Shown here: positions 51,523 to 63,577 of the stretch, one piece after another
How the letters are laid out: each line of letters opens with the position of its first letter
Position numbering within the stretch: position 1 is the stretch's first letter
Assembly: GCA_019914995.1 (NCBI GenBank)
Contig: CM034128.1
Location: 6,884,501 to 6,948,500, forward strand
Length of the DNA stretch: 64,000 bases
Direction of reading: 5' to 3'
DNA from: Acanthochlamys bracteata
Lineage: Eukaryota > Streptophyta > Magnoliopsida > Pandanales > Velloziaceae
Notes under the pieces: generated by a model
What the model was told of the DNA's origin: nothing
The model's input: only the letters and a program-made list of their open reading frames with translations
Databases searched by the model: none
Made by a program: the position numbers and the translations under genes

Positions 51523-53961
51523 GGGTCTGTTTGGATATAGGAGTAATAAATAAGAATAAATAAAAATAAAATTAAATAAGAGTAGATTATTTGGGTGGAG
51601 ACGAGAGTAAGAGTAATAATTAAATCTCGTCTTGTTTGAATATATTAATAAGATTAATGAAGAGTACATAATTATTCTTGTTTGACAATTGAAGAGTAAA
51701 TAAGAGTAATTTTTATAAAAAAACTGAAATATCCTTTTTGTATTTTAAGGAAAGCATGTTCTCGTGCACCCTCTCCCTAGCTTGGAGTTTGTTGAGCTTA
51801 CTGCAGATAACAGACAATTTCCTTGGTATTTGATTGATATGCATTTTTGACAGATGCTCTTACTGCTTGTGATCTTTTTTTATGAATTTTGCGAATCAAT
51901 AAATACGCGAATGTATACTGAAGGGCATTTTCAAAAAGAAATGCCCAAAGAGTATTCTGTATGGATATGGATATGCATATGGATACTAGCATCAGATTTT
52001 TGCATGGAGAGTATGCTGACTGCAGTATTTCCTGAGAGTATGCTAACTGCAGTATTGTTCCATTAATAAGTAATGTTGCATATTGAATGAAAACCAAGCA
52101 ATCCAAGATTCAACTGCAGTATTGCCAACAATAAGAAAAAAAATACAATGATCTCTACGGGTTACAACTTCAGTGTTACAATCTAAATTAACATAAAGCT
52201 AACAGAAAAACAGTATATGTATTGCTTAGGGTAACGGAATAGCTGCACTGAAATAAATCAATGATAATCTTATTGATTTGTTCGACAAAGAAAATAAATA
52301 GTATACCAATCAGCTATACTTTACTGCTTAGTTGAACAGAGCATGCACACAAAGCAGTTGAAGAAACAGCTATTGTGGAGCCTGAGAGCATCCCTCATGT
52401 CACCTTCAAGGCCGAATTTAAGGATGTTCCTGACCATGGGTGAGTCGATTTTCTTGACACACAGAGCAACATATGGACTATATAAATCATCAAGAGCTGA
52501 GGTGCATTACAGAACTAGAAAAAAATAATGAAAGATGGGAAGAAAAATAAAAATTTTCTGTGTGCACTTCACTAACAGATTTGAGTGCAACTTTCAGATA
52601 AATATTTTACAAGCTAGACTCATGCCTTTGACACGAAATTCTGAAGACATGAAGTTTTGCACATTCACTACGAGACCAGAACAAATGATTCGACATGTAG
52701 TAACAAAACAAGCTAATAATAATCGACAAAGTGTTGAACATAAGATTAATTGTCATATAATGAACAAAATGCTTAATTCTTTAAAGAATCTGTAGACACA
52801 AATTCAGTTGTTAATATCTGTTAACATTTCAATATCCAAAATATGAGAGTATTCTAGAATTCTATTCTTTAGAGTTATCTATTTAAACAATTTTGAGATT
52901 GTTAAATGCAAACTCTAGTTTCACCAAAAAATAAGTTCCCAAAGCACCTTCTGCTACCACAGCTCAAGTGCAAAGAGATACTTTTCTTCTCTTAATCACT
53001 TTCATTTTTTCAGAAAAACCATAACTCCACTTTGCTCCAATACAATTTTCTTCAAAAGAAGAAAATTGAAAGGTTGAATGTGTTGAAACCTTTTCTTACA
53101 CAATAAATCAAAACCAAAAAACAAATCCAGGATATATACCTCTTTGTCTAAAAGTATGAAAGAAAATGAATAGCCTTCTTTTTTGTTAAAATCATTGTTT
53201 TCTTAATTATTATCGAAGGTTCTTTCATAAATAAGTCATAATTATTTCCTTCAATGAATCTTTAATAAGAAAAACCAACAAGACCTTCATTTTTAATCAC
53301 AGAACATAAAATCCTTCAAGTCAGTAATAAAAAAAAAATCTTTGTTGATCAAATCAATTGGAATAAAATAAAAAATTGATGAAAGAAGCAAAATTTAACC
53401 TCTTTGTAAAAGAAAGTGGTACTGAATTGATGGAGGGCGAATGCGAGCTCGTGCTAGAGCTGTCGCCGGTAAAGATCCGCAAGATAACTGTACCACTTCC
53501 CGAGCCATGGCTTTCCTGATCTCGCTGCAGCACACTCCGTCGTCTCCAAGAATTTCAGTGGTGGCTCCATCGCTCCACAACTGACCAAAACGAAATCGAA
53601 ATGAAATTTCAAAACGTACCTCGATCGACGACAGCGAGGAGCGACGAGAACAGACGATCGGAGTAACGAATGAGATTGAGAATGAGGTCGAATGAGAACG
53701 AGAAGAAAGACGATCCACGTAAATGAAAGAAAGCACATATGGGTAAGATGGTAACTTCAGAGTTGTAGCAGCTGTAAGATTGCTCTTGCTTCAGATTACA
53801 CCCTACATTGAAATATAACCTGTTAATCTTCATATAAAATTAACAGAAAAAAATTTTATTCTCTATTAATTTTATAAATTCATTATCAAACAAAAACAAT
53901 AAAAAATAATTAATTCATTTACTTTTAATTTCTTTTCATTATATCCAATCCAAACAGAATG
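51523..53961. mobile_element. Non-autonomous PIF/Harbinger-type element, 2439 bp, with exon-like interior
   Basis: Left end GGGTCTGTTTGGAT and right end (reverse complement) CATTCTGTTTGGATTGG share an 11-bp core TCTGTTTGGAT. TTA flanks both sides (51520-51522 and 53962-53964). The paralogous right copy has an uninterrupted site (gccctcaaactattc near 61890). TTA duplication plus GGGTCTGTTTGG termini are the PIF/Harbinger signature. No transposase was recognised. The interior holds several higher-GC, exon-like stretches: 51775-51830, 52334-52440 (frame AVEETAIVEPESIPHVTFKA, then a donor-like GGTGAG) and 53400-53720. These could be captured host gene pieces, but their source is unknown. Confidence 0.78.
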
Positions 53962-54423
53962 TTAAACTATTCCGAACTCGCTACCTTTCATACGCTACAG
54001 AACTCATGCACCATAAACAGAAGAACATCTTGCATCTTACGGAAGATAAACGCGTATGAAACAAATTCAGAATTTCTCCACACATATAAGTTAAGAGTAA
54101 AGCTATCAAAAGAATATACATGTATAAGAATATAAAAAAAAATTCAAAAGAAGAAGATTCAACGTCCTTGATATTCCTTTGAATATTTGATTCTTTTGCA
54201 AATTTTTTGTGTAGCGGTGAGTCAGTTGAGCAGCGTGCCAAATCATGTGGTCTCTATTGCAACCCCTGGCGAAGAAGCAAACTAATATAAGGCCGCTGCT
54301 CGTTTCTGGAAAATGATCCACAATTCAAGTTATCCCATTCAACACGACTCTGCTTTGCTGTTTTGCAATCTGTACATTAATTTCAGTTATCCAACCGAAA
54401 TCTTGATTAGTTGATTGATTTGA

Positions 54424-55446
54424 TCACTGAGGCTGCTGCTCCGGTTGTCGCTGCGGTTCTTGGAGGAAGTCATGCGGCCAGGGAATTATACTCCTGTGAG
54501 GAAAACAACACTTGCAATTTGTCTGACACCGTTGCGGCCACACCACTCCTGACGAAGGATCATCAACAAAAGCTTGATAATCATCAGATGATTCATGAAC
54601 TTTCCCCGACCGCCCCCGGAGAGCCGCCTCTCTTAGCGGACCCCAGCACTGTACCTTATGGAATTGCGGGATGTTGGATTCGAAGTAGACGTAGACCATT
54701 GCCTCAGCCAGCTCCGGGTAGTTCATGAATAAGGTTGAATCTCCGTGCATGAATGCGTTCAGGACTACTGGAAGCTCCTTGGAGAAGATGTAGTACCGTA
54801 GATTGGCGATGAGATCAAGAAGAAAATGGCCGCCGCTGATGTGGCAGTGAACGTGGAGGGACATCTTTCCCTTCACCTTCTTCCACTCGGCTACCACCTC
54901 GTCCCGCTGGAGTTTGCTGTACCATCCGCTGAACTGCATTCATCGAGATTATAAAAAGATTCTTCAGTATTGTTAACTATTCTCAATCTAAAAAGTTAAA
55001 AATAAGAGGAAAAATCGAAGTCCCAATGTGTATACCTGTGCATGGTTGACGGTGTTGGAGATGGCAAGGGTGAGGTTGGCTGTGATGTCGCTGTGCGTGA
55101 GCGTATAGGTCCTTGGTAGGCTCTCGGATGCTGCCTCTCATCTGCACCAAGTCGCAACACTTTCAGCTTTGATACCTCAAAGATTGCCGGACCAATCAAT
55201 CTCGCGACCTATGAGAAAATCCTCACCGTTAGCAACAAACATTCAAAAAAAATTCAATACATAAGCCAGCTAATGAAATGAAATGGAGTGAGTAGGTACC
55301 GGTCCGGTGGTACGCTTTCCTTTTGGAGAGAGCAGAAGCACTGATGATGTGCTCTTGTTCTTGAAGTCGTGGCAGTTTGTTATCGAACTAAGTTGCGTAG
55401 GGAGCAGTTGGTTCAAAGGAGCAGCAGCAGAAGATGTAGTTACCAT
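54424..55446 (-). pseudogene. SGR: STAY-GREEN Mg-dechelatase, left copy, frameshifted
   Basis: Three exons matching the intact right copy: 55446-55300, 55208-55036, 54933-54424. By eye, sequence, splice sites, TATA and leader are identical to it except for one missing base in exon 2: where the right copy has ctctcgggatg, this copy has ctctcggatg (about 55126). After HP of DERQHP the frame moves to RAYQGPIRS and hits a stop just inside exon 3, removing the catalytic centre and the Cys-rich motif. The frame of exon 3 itself remains perfect, so the loss is very recent, was copied over by conversion, or is a sequencing/assembly error in a G run. If the base were present this would be a full 276-aa SGR. 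Confidence 0.85.
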
Positions 55447-55658
55447 TTTCAGATGATGGTTTTATTTGCTCTGAAGGAGATTTCAATACCAAAAATTTGA
55501 GCGGAAAGAAGAATATATATACGTAGTTGTGTGCAGTAGAAGAAACAGAACGGAAAGAGAGGAGTGTACGTAGGGAAGTATGAATAGGATTGTGAATCTT
55601 CAATCGTTTCCTTGTTTTCTTGGTATCGTGATCGATAAAAGGGAATGCTAACTCCAAC

Positions 55659-55665
55659 TTTTATA
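55659..55665 (-). promoter_or_regulatory. TATA box of the left STAY-GREEN copy
   Basis: CTATAAAAG on the minus strand, about 210 nt upstream of the start codon and identical to the right copy. The leader between it and the ATG contains no upstream ATG. Confidence 0.7.
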
Positions 55666-55975
55666 GGTTTAGGAATTTCTTAAAACAACAAAGACGAAAA
55701 ACACGTGCCAAACTAGAGACCAACACGTATAGTGCAGGTGTGCTTAGAAGTTAGGTATTGTTGTGGTGAGAACAGGAGCCCGTGGCTGAAAACAGTTTCT
55801 GGTGCTTTGCTTACGGTTAGTGCACGCTGGTTGGTTTTAATTGAAGTTGGCCTGTTGTTCGAAGTCCTTGTAAGAAAGCTTTGTTTTAACAGAAAGAACC
55901 AAGGCAAAGTAATACAACCTTTCTTAAGATTAGCGTCTCCGCAACACTTCGTGCCTCCAGGTGGTCTTGATGCCT

Positions 55976-57380
55976 CCAGAGTTTATTAGCTCTCTTACGT
56001 CTAAAAATTTATCGTCGCATAATTTCATATATTTTAGAATATGTTTGAACCATCAATCAAAAACTCTATCAAATTTATTTGTTTAATAGATCTATGGAAT
56101 GAGCTTTTTCAGCTACTTCGACGAACAGTTGAAACCTATCCAAAATGTAAAAGATTTACACATAATTTTATGTATTTAGAACATTCAAAGCTTAAGAGAC
56201 ACTTTCACTTATGCTTGCACTTGATTGGATAACACTCTAGTTGTATTGGATTCCTTGGCTGTTCATAGTTTTCACAGTACAAAAGAATCGTTAGCAAAAT
56301 TTAATATTATTTTCTATAATTAAGTTTATTTATGTGAATGTCTGGAAGAAGTTTTTTCTACATTAGCAGCACATTTGACACCATACCACGTAATTGTTAT
56401 TATTATAGTAACTAATCATTAGTAGGAAAACCAACCAACTCCAAGGATCAAAAATATCGGCCTCCAACCAACTACTGGGTCGTTTAAAATTACCGAAAAT
56501 AAAAAGTATTCTAAAAATAAGCTTATTTTAAGATTTTTTTAAAAAGTGAGCTTACTTTTATAGTAAAAATTATAAATAAAGATTATATGATGTACAATTT
56601 TTTATATATTTTTTTAAAAATTAAAATATTGTATAAAATTTATTAGAAAACAAGATGCTAAAATAAAATGAAAAAGACCATTAACAAGCAACGCGAAACA
56701 TGCACTACTACTCTTCTTTACAAATTATTGGATAGATATTTGAATTTTTTCTAGTCCTAGCATAGTGATAACTTCCAATATCAACTAAGTGGCTTTACTC
56801 ATTATTTGACCCTTCTTTTTAGTTAAATAAGTCCCTTTACTATACAAAATTGTGTTTTCAACTCTATTTTTCAATATAAATTTGTCTAATCTTTCTTCGA
56901 TACAAATAGCATTAAAGATTCTTAATATTCTTCTTCTCAACAATATCTACTTTTGCAATGTGTTTCTAAGTGCATACATTAAAGATTTTGATGAACTAAT
57001 ATTTCGAAACATACTGCAAATGTGTATATACATATCTGAAAAATAAATCAACACCAAATCGCGCAAGATCTAATAATGAATGAAAAGATGAAGAAATAAT
57101 CATAAAATAGAGAATTTCCCTTCAATCTCTGTTCACCCTTTTCACTACTTTTTGTCTATAACTTCAACAACACTTCGATCACTTTTCAGTTTCGCTTTCA
57201 ACTATTCTTCGGAAAAGACTATCAATTTTTTCGACTTTGTTCTACACATTTTAAAAAATTTTAAAAAGCAAATTGTAAGCAAAAATCATACAACTTATAA
57301 AAGGATTTTTTGCAATAAAAGCTTAGGAACATTTTATAAGATAGAACTAAAAATATGAAAAGAATAGAACTATAGAGGGG
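55976..57380. other. AT-rich intergenic sequence
   Basis: No gene recognised. The 56460-56690 part has MITE-like composition without definable ends. Confidence 0.4.
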
Positions 57381-57539
57381 AAAAAATTTTCTTTGATGCT
57401 ATTCAACTATCGATCGAATATTAGTCAAACAACAATTGTTTAGTCAAAATAAAGTTTATCATTCAAAAGAATTATTTTTAAATCAAACAACCGATCTACG
57501 GTTGTTGAATAGTCTCAAAGAGATTTTTTCTTCTTCATT

Positions 57540-58330
57540 TTGCATAATGTTTCTACTAATATTCTCAAAAAATGTCGTAGGCTTTTTATTACGAAATCAA
57601 TTACGAATATTGAGCTAAAAATTGATTTTATGAACTATATAATTTTTAATGGAACAATCGTTGTTTTTTTCATAATCTAACGATATTCTCAGGAAATATT
57701 CTTAAGTTTTTTACTACGAAATTTGATTAGAAATCTTGTGATAAATTAATTTTTATAAACGTTATAATTTTTGCAAAAGTCATTGTTCGACCAATTTAGA
57801 CCAACTGTCAAATACAGTCTGAAGTTTTTATTTTTTTTTATTTCATATATCTGGTGACATTCTCATGAAATGCTTGTAGGTCTTCTTCGTTATTGAATTC
57901 ACTAAAGTCCCTTCTGATAAATTTATTGTTAAAATCGTATAAATTTTGACAACAAAGTTATTGCACCAATATTCGACTAACATTTGAATACGACCGAAGA
58001 AAAAAAATGAAAAAATAAATTTAGCGTTTAAATTCTTTTTAATGTTTCTAATGGTACTCTTAGAAAGTTGGTAGTCTTTTAATACCTAAATTCAATATTA
58101 TGATAAAAGTTGCTTTACAAACTGTATAATTTTTCTAAACAAGTCATTGTTAATCAGTAATCAAGCAATGATCGAAAAGGGTAGAAGAATTTCTTTTACT
58201 GTAATTTTTCTTTTCAATTTTTAATGATCTTTTTAGTAAATATTCTTAGGAATATATTAAGAAGTTCAACAAAAAAAATTGTGATAAAATTTATTTTACA
58301 TGCTTTAGGATTTTTATTGAAACTCCAAAG
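57540..58330. repeat. Degenerate tandem repeat, about five units of 120-195 bp
   Basis: A module reading roughly 'attctca-gaaat--ttgtagg-ttttta-ta-gaaattcaa' followed by 'ataaa-tt-ttttta-aaac-gtataatttttg-aaa--cattgtt' recurs with its first word near 57561, 57683, 57859, 58055 and 58227. Most units end with a 'caattattcgac'-like string. The copies are strongly diverged, suggesting an old satellite or the long-terminal arrangement of a decayed element. Confidence 0.6.
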
Positions 58331-60560
58331 AGTTTTGATGATTACAATGATTAGGACTTATACTTTATAGATTTATGTGAATTAATGTTTGCATTAAGTT
58401 ATGCAGATCTCCACAAAATATAACATTATGTACATAGCAAACGAATATCCAGCTACATGTATCTAAGTTTTTCCTCGAGAATAAATCTGTGAAATTTACT
58501 AAGTAAGGACACCGTGCTAATAGATTTAACTGAGTGTTACATGACAGCTTCTTGCGATGAGCAGAAAAAATAGATTACTTGAATTTTGGCTATTTTACTA
58601 CTAACAGAAAGAACCCCAAATCGTGACTATCTTTCACTTTTCAGAAACGATATCAAAGATGATGCAAATTTTACTTGATCCTCAACTTTTCATTAGAGTT
58701 AAGGAAACATGCACACAATCATATTGACCTAAGACTTCATCAAATCGACATCTAAACAAAGATACGATCAAAGTAGCTATCACAACCACTCTCGCTAACA
58801 ATGTAGAATTATGTTTTACATTCAAATTTCGATTTTTCGACAACAAGAATTTTATAGATTTAATCAACTAAAGAGGTATGATACAACTATTCCTCTATCT
58901 TGTTACAATACTGCCCTCACAAAAATTGGGCTATACTAACCCACCAACTATTGAAAAATAACTTCAAATATGGAGGTTGATAAATGACCATGCAATCTCA
59001 GACTTCACTGCATCACCACAAGCCAACGGGGAGAAGATCATGCCAATCTACCATTTTAGAGTGAAAAATTCAAATCCGATATAATCTCTCACTAATAATT
59101 CAGTCCAAGTCAGTAGAGGCCACACTAAGGAAGAAACTTTAGAAGTAGGGCAAGAGAATGCATGAACCAATAGAAAATTCAAATTCACCGAAGCCCTGCA
59201 TTCAATGCTGGTTGAAATTCAAATCATAGTTATGCGGAGAAGAATTAAATGCAAAGAGATGGATTACTTAAAGACCTACTGGGCATTTCAAAGAGAAGCC
59301 ATCATTTCAGCCTTGAGAGCACTAAAGAACAGAACAAAAGAAAAAATGTTGCATTATAGTAATACGAGAAAGCTCTAATGGAAAAAAATAAACGGTTGAA
59401 ATCCAAATTTAAGAGCTACAAGAAGGAGGCATATAAACAAAACAATCATGCCAGCAAGAAGAGTGAGGGGTAGAAGATAAAAACAATGATAATATAGAAA
59501 GAAAAATAAAAGAAAACATATACAAGCATTCACGAAGAAGCCAAAAACACTTACCACTACTTATCAACTTCTAAACATATAACTTTTCAGCAGTATTCTT
59601 TAGATCATCTCATTTTGCTTACTTTAAGTTCACACTTGTGTTGAGATTGATCATATGTTTAGCTTGTCTTGAATTAACAAAAAGGCTAAGTGCTTAGAGC
59701 ACTTGTACAATAGGCTCAGTGGAAGCCCGGTGGGTATTTAGTTACTTTGTAACGAAATTATAGCTGTTTCAGCTAGACGAAAGTGTGTCCAATCGGCTGT
59801 GAAAATTTATCTTGGATAGAAAACCTTAAGGGGGTGCTTTTGTGTTGTCGTACTTACTGTAAAATTTGCTTTCTGTGTGATTTAATTACTGACATTTATT
59901 TCAGTAGGAATAATCATACACATAACCAGTTACATATCTGCTACATGTAGGAGGTTCCATTTGTAAAAAATATTTGATTATGAACTCAATTCATCTCTCT
60001 CATCTTGAGTTGATCTTACAAGTTTATCTAATAATTTTAAACTTTTTTACTATTTTTTTTTATTTTTGGAGGAAGTGCAAATAAGGTCGAATAAATTTAC
60101 AGCTTTTCTTTTGAATGGTCGACGAGTGCTTAAAAAGTGCTCAAAGAGTCATTGAAGAGATTGCCAAAAGTGGTAAAAGAAGTGTTGAAGAGAAGTTTGA
60201 TAGGAATTCTCTATTTTCTACTTTTTTCCTCCATGTTTTGAACATTTTTCATTACTAAATCTTGCATGATTTGGTTTAGTTTTTTTTAGACATATAAACA
60301 AATATCTATGGTATTATTTTTAAATATTACTTCATTAAATCTTTGGAATATGCATTTAGAAATGCTTTCCAAAATTAGCAATTATTAAGAAGAACAAGAA
60401 GAAAAATAGGAAGAAAGATTGAAAAACTGTAGCAGGTTAAGAAAATGTTGGAGAAAATTCATTTTGAAAAATAATATTGTAGGCTAAAAAGTTATTTAAC
60501 AAAAAAAAAATGCTTATTTGACCTATCTAATAACGGCGTTAATAAAAATAATTCATTAGA
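58331..60560. mobile_element. Possible decayed LTR-type sequence
   Basis: The phrase agttttgatgattacaatg near 58332, then gtgcttagagcacttgtac and ggaagcccggtgggtatt near 59690-59735, and aatggtcgacgagtgctt near 60115 resemble words common in plant LTR retrotransposons. No coding domain, primer-binding site or matching LTR pair was found. This is a weak call covering an otherwise featureless stretch. Confidence 0.25.
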
Positions 60561-60569
60561 ATAGTATAG

Positions 60570-61230
60570 TTTGTAGGATCGGGTCTCCATATTAAAAAGA
60601 TTGACGAACTTTCTAGGGCTTATCTTTTCTTACTTATAAGCATATATCCATTCTAGCATCCAGTCAATGTGAAAATCTTAAGGGTCTATCTAGCTAAACC
60701 CAACACAAGTTGTTGATCCACCTCCAAATTAGTTAGTCCGTTTTTACTTAAAAATATTTTAGGCTCCTACCAAACTTGTTCGTCTTTTATTCGGGCCCAC
60801 CAAGCCCTACTAGTAACTCGGCCCTAACCTAACTTAGAGATCCAACACGTCGGGTGGCTCAATTCCATCGGGCCTGATACTAATTGTTGAAATAGATCCT
60901 CACATTAAAAGCATTGGCTAACTTATTAAGGATTAGTATCCCCTCTTATAAGTATTTAAAAATTTCAACTCCCAAACAATACTATTAAGGTGTGTGGGCT
61001 GTGGCCCACTAAGTTATGATCTATTTGGTTCAATCCAAAATAAGTTGCTGACCTATCTTTAATTTAGCTAGCTCATTTCTTACTTGGGCACCATAACATG
61101 CCCATATGCTATTAATTCAGCACTAGCCACCAACCTAATCCATCTCGCACTCGAGCTTATTAAATCCTACACGCTACTAATTCGGAATGAGCCTAACTTA
61201 GAGCCCAACATAGCTAATTTTGATTTCTTT
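60570..61230. repeat. Tandem duplication of a roughly 310-bp unit
   Basis: 60570-60880 (ggatcgggtctccatattaa ... aacctaactta) is followed by a diverged second unit from about 60890 (tagatcctcacattaaaagc ... gagcctaactta). Corresponding phrases occur in order: attggctaactta, cttataag, ccaa-ataagttgctgacct/aagttgttgatcc, tagctagctcattt/tagttagtccgttt, and ggcccac-aag/gggcaccat. No ORF. Likely part of a retroelement or MITE family. Confidence 0.55.
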
Positions 61231-62334
61231 TGTAGCCTATTAACTAAGAGACACTTCCTTTTACCAGGTCTAAATAGAATACAAAATCAAATTAATTAGT
61301 ACTTTTTAATTACAATATGTTCAGTTATATAGGGAGGGCATGTATGGGAATATTTAAAACTATTTTTAAAATCATTTCAATTTTTTCTTTCCTAATAAAT
61401 TTTTTATAGTATTATAATTTGTTTTAATGATATTGAAAGTATAGATGAGTTTGAAGTCATAAAATATTTTTATATGTATAATTATTATTATTTTTAAATT
61501 AGAAAAACTTAAACTCTTTTGAAAAGCTCTAAAATAAATTTTTTTTTTTTATAGAAAACCTCTGAATCTTAAGCACTTTCAAATTTCTCCCTAATTTGTA
61601 GATAACCTAAAAGATTACAAGCACCCCAACGCTCAAACATTGGATAGGAGATAAAATAGTAACAGTTGTTTGGATCGTTTAAAATAGCATATCATGAAAA
61701 ACAAAGTTGGTGAATTTTTTTGAAAGATAATCTTGTCTTTTTTAGCTTAGAAAACAATACAAAATATGTATAATAATTTTATGTGTACAATTTAATTATT
61801 CTTTCTACTTTTTTTAAAAAATAAATAAATATTATAAGTCTTTTATAAAATTAAAATAAGAACTTATAAGTGCCAAGTCTGCCCTCAAACTATTCAGGCC
61901 TCCTACTTTTCATACGCTATAGAACTCGTCCACCAACAGAAGAACATTTTGCATCTTACGAAAGATAAACGCGTATGAATCAAATCCAGAATTTCTCCAC
62001 ACATATAAGTTAAGAGTAAAGCTATGAAAAGAATATACATGTATAAGAATACAAGAAAAAATCAAAAGAAGAAGATTCAACGTCCCTTGATATTCCCTGG
62101 AACATTTGATTCTTCTGCAAATCTTTTGTGTAGTGGTGACACAGTTGAACAGCGTGCCAAATGATGTGGCCTCTATTGCAACCCCAAGCAAACTAATATA
62201 AGGCCGCTGCTCGTTTCTGGAAAATGATCCACAATTCAAGTTATCCCATTCAACACGACTCTGCTTTGCTGTTTTGCAATCTGTACATTAATTTCAGTTA
62301 TCCAACCGAAATCTTGATTAGTTGATTGATTTGA

Positions 62335-63358
62335 TCACTGAGGCTGCTGCTCCGGTTGTCGCTGCGGTTCTTGGAGGAAGTCATGCGGCCAGGGAATTAT
62401 ACTCCTGTGAGGAAAACAACACTTGCAATTTGTCTGACACCGTTGCGGCCACACCACTCCTGACGAAGGATCATCAACAAAAGCTTGATAATCATCAGAT
62501 GATTCATGAACTTTCCCCGACCGCCCCCGGAGAGCCGCCTCTCTTAGCGGACCCCAGCACTGTACCTTATGGAATTGCGGGATGTTGGATTCGAAGTAGA
62601 CGTAGACCATTGCCTCAGCCAGCTCCGGGTAGTTCATGAATAAGGTTGAATCTCCGTGCATGAATGCGTTCAGGACTACTGGAAGCTCCTTGGAGAAGAT
62701 GTAGTACCGTAGATTGGCGATGAGATCAAGAAGAAAATGGCCGCCGCTGATGTGGCAGTGAACGTGGAGGGACATCTTTCCCTTCACCTTCTTCCACTCG
62801 GCTACCACCTCGTCCCGCTGGAGTTTGCTGTACCATCCGCTGAACTGCATTCATCGAGATTATAAAAAGATTCTTCAGTATTGTTAACTATTCTCAATCT
62901 AAAAAGTTAAAAATAAGAGGAAAAATCGAAGTCCCAATGTGTATACCTGTGCATGGTTGACGGTGTTGGAGATGGCAAGGGTGAGGTTGGCTGTGATGTC
63001 GCTGTGCGTGAGCGTATAGGTCCTTGGTAGGCTCTCGGGATGCTGCCTCTCATCTGCACCAAGTCGCAACACTTTCAGCTTTGATACCTCAAAGATTGCC
63101 GGACCAATCAATCTCGCGACCTATGAGAAAATCCTCACCGTTAGCAACAAACATTCAAAAAAAATTCAATACATAAGCCAGCTAATGAAATGAAATGGAG
63201 TGAGTAGGTACCGGTCCGGTGGTACGCTTTCCTTTTGGAGAGAGCAGAAGCACTGATGATGTGCTCTTGTTCTTGAAGTCGTGGCAGTTTGTTATCGAAC
63301 TAAGTTGCGTAGGGAGCAGTTGGTTCAAAGGAGCAGCAGCAGAAGATGTAGTTACCAT
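62335..63358 (-). CDS. SGR: STAY-GREEN protein, magnesium dechelatase
   Basis: Plastid enzyme that removes Mg from chlorophyll a, the committing step of chlorophyll breakdown in senescence, and recruits catabolic enzymes at the light-harvesting complex. Three exons: 63358-63212, 63120-62947, 62844-62335, giving 276 aa (family about 260-275). A Ser/Thr-rich N-terminus (MVTTSSAAAPLNQLL) fits a transit peptide. The core reads VARLIGPAIFEVSKLKVLRL, PRTYTLTHSDIT, RDEVVAEWKKVKGKMSLHVH and CHISGGHF. The C-terminus has the cysteine-rich motif CQTNCKCCFPHRSIIP (C-x3-C-x-C2-F-P-x5-P), which separates true SGR from SGR-like. Introns are GT-AG, phase 0. The ATG is the first after an in-frame TAA. A TATA box lies about 213 nt upstream. 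The C-terminal tail is Gln/Pro-rich. Its near-identical partner at 54424-55446 is frameshifted, so this is probably the only functional copy in the window. Confidence 0.96.
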
Positions 63359-63570
63359 TTTCAGATGATGGTTTTATTTGCTCTGAAGGAGATTTCAATA
63401 CCAAAAATTTGAGCGGAAAGAAGAATATATATACGTAGTTGTGTGCAGTAGAAGAAACAGAACGGAAAGAGAGGAGTGTACGTAGGGAAGTATGAATAGG
63501 ATTGTGAATCTTCAATCGTTTCCTTGTTTTCTTGGTATCGTGATCGATAAAAGGGAATGCTAACTCCAAC

Positions 63571-63577
63571 TTTTATA
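63571..63577 (-). promoter_or_regulatory. SGR: TATA box of the intact STAY-GREEN gene
   Basis: TATAAAA on the minus strand inside CCTATAAAAGTT. Transcription would begin near 63545, leaving a leader of about 190 nt without ATG. Confidence 0.7.

Larger units (their letters stand above)
54275..55680. repeat. Near-identical block, left copy (probable gene-conversion tract)
   Basis: This 1406-nt block matches 62186-63592 with a single one-base difference, across exons, introns, leader and TATA. It starts abruptly at aagcaaactaat after diverged gcaacccctggcg, and stops abruptly at ggaatttct before diverged sequence. Confidence 0.85.
50685..55975. repeat. Segmental duplication, left copy (paralogous to about 61250-63862)
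   Basis: Collinear with the right-hand segment: the aggtctagatagg-atgcaaaatc start, attacaagcaccccaacgctcaa near 51008 (61614 in the right copy), then the STAY-GREEN downstream flank, gene, and upstream tttctggtgctttgcttacgg near 55795. The left copy is longer because of two inserted elements (51109-51341 and 51523-53961). Flanks are diverged by roughly 10-15 percent by eye; the gene core 54275-55680 is essentially identical to 62186-63592. Confidence 0.9.

Noticed and set aside
54411..54728. 105-codon plus-strand ORF, repeated identically at 62322-62639
   Set aside because: It is antisense to the last exon of STAY-GREEN in both copies; conservation is explained by the real gene on the other strand.
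63300..63569. 89-codon minus-strand ORF overlapping the STAY-GREEN start, also at 55388-55657
   Set aside because: It begins at a TTG, lies partly upstream of the expected transcription start, and is conserved only because the whole block is identical.
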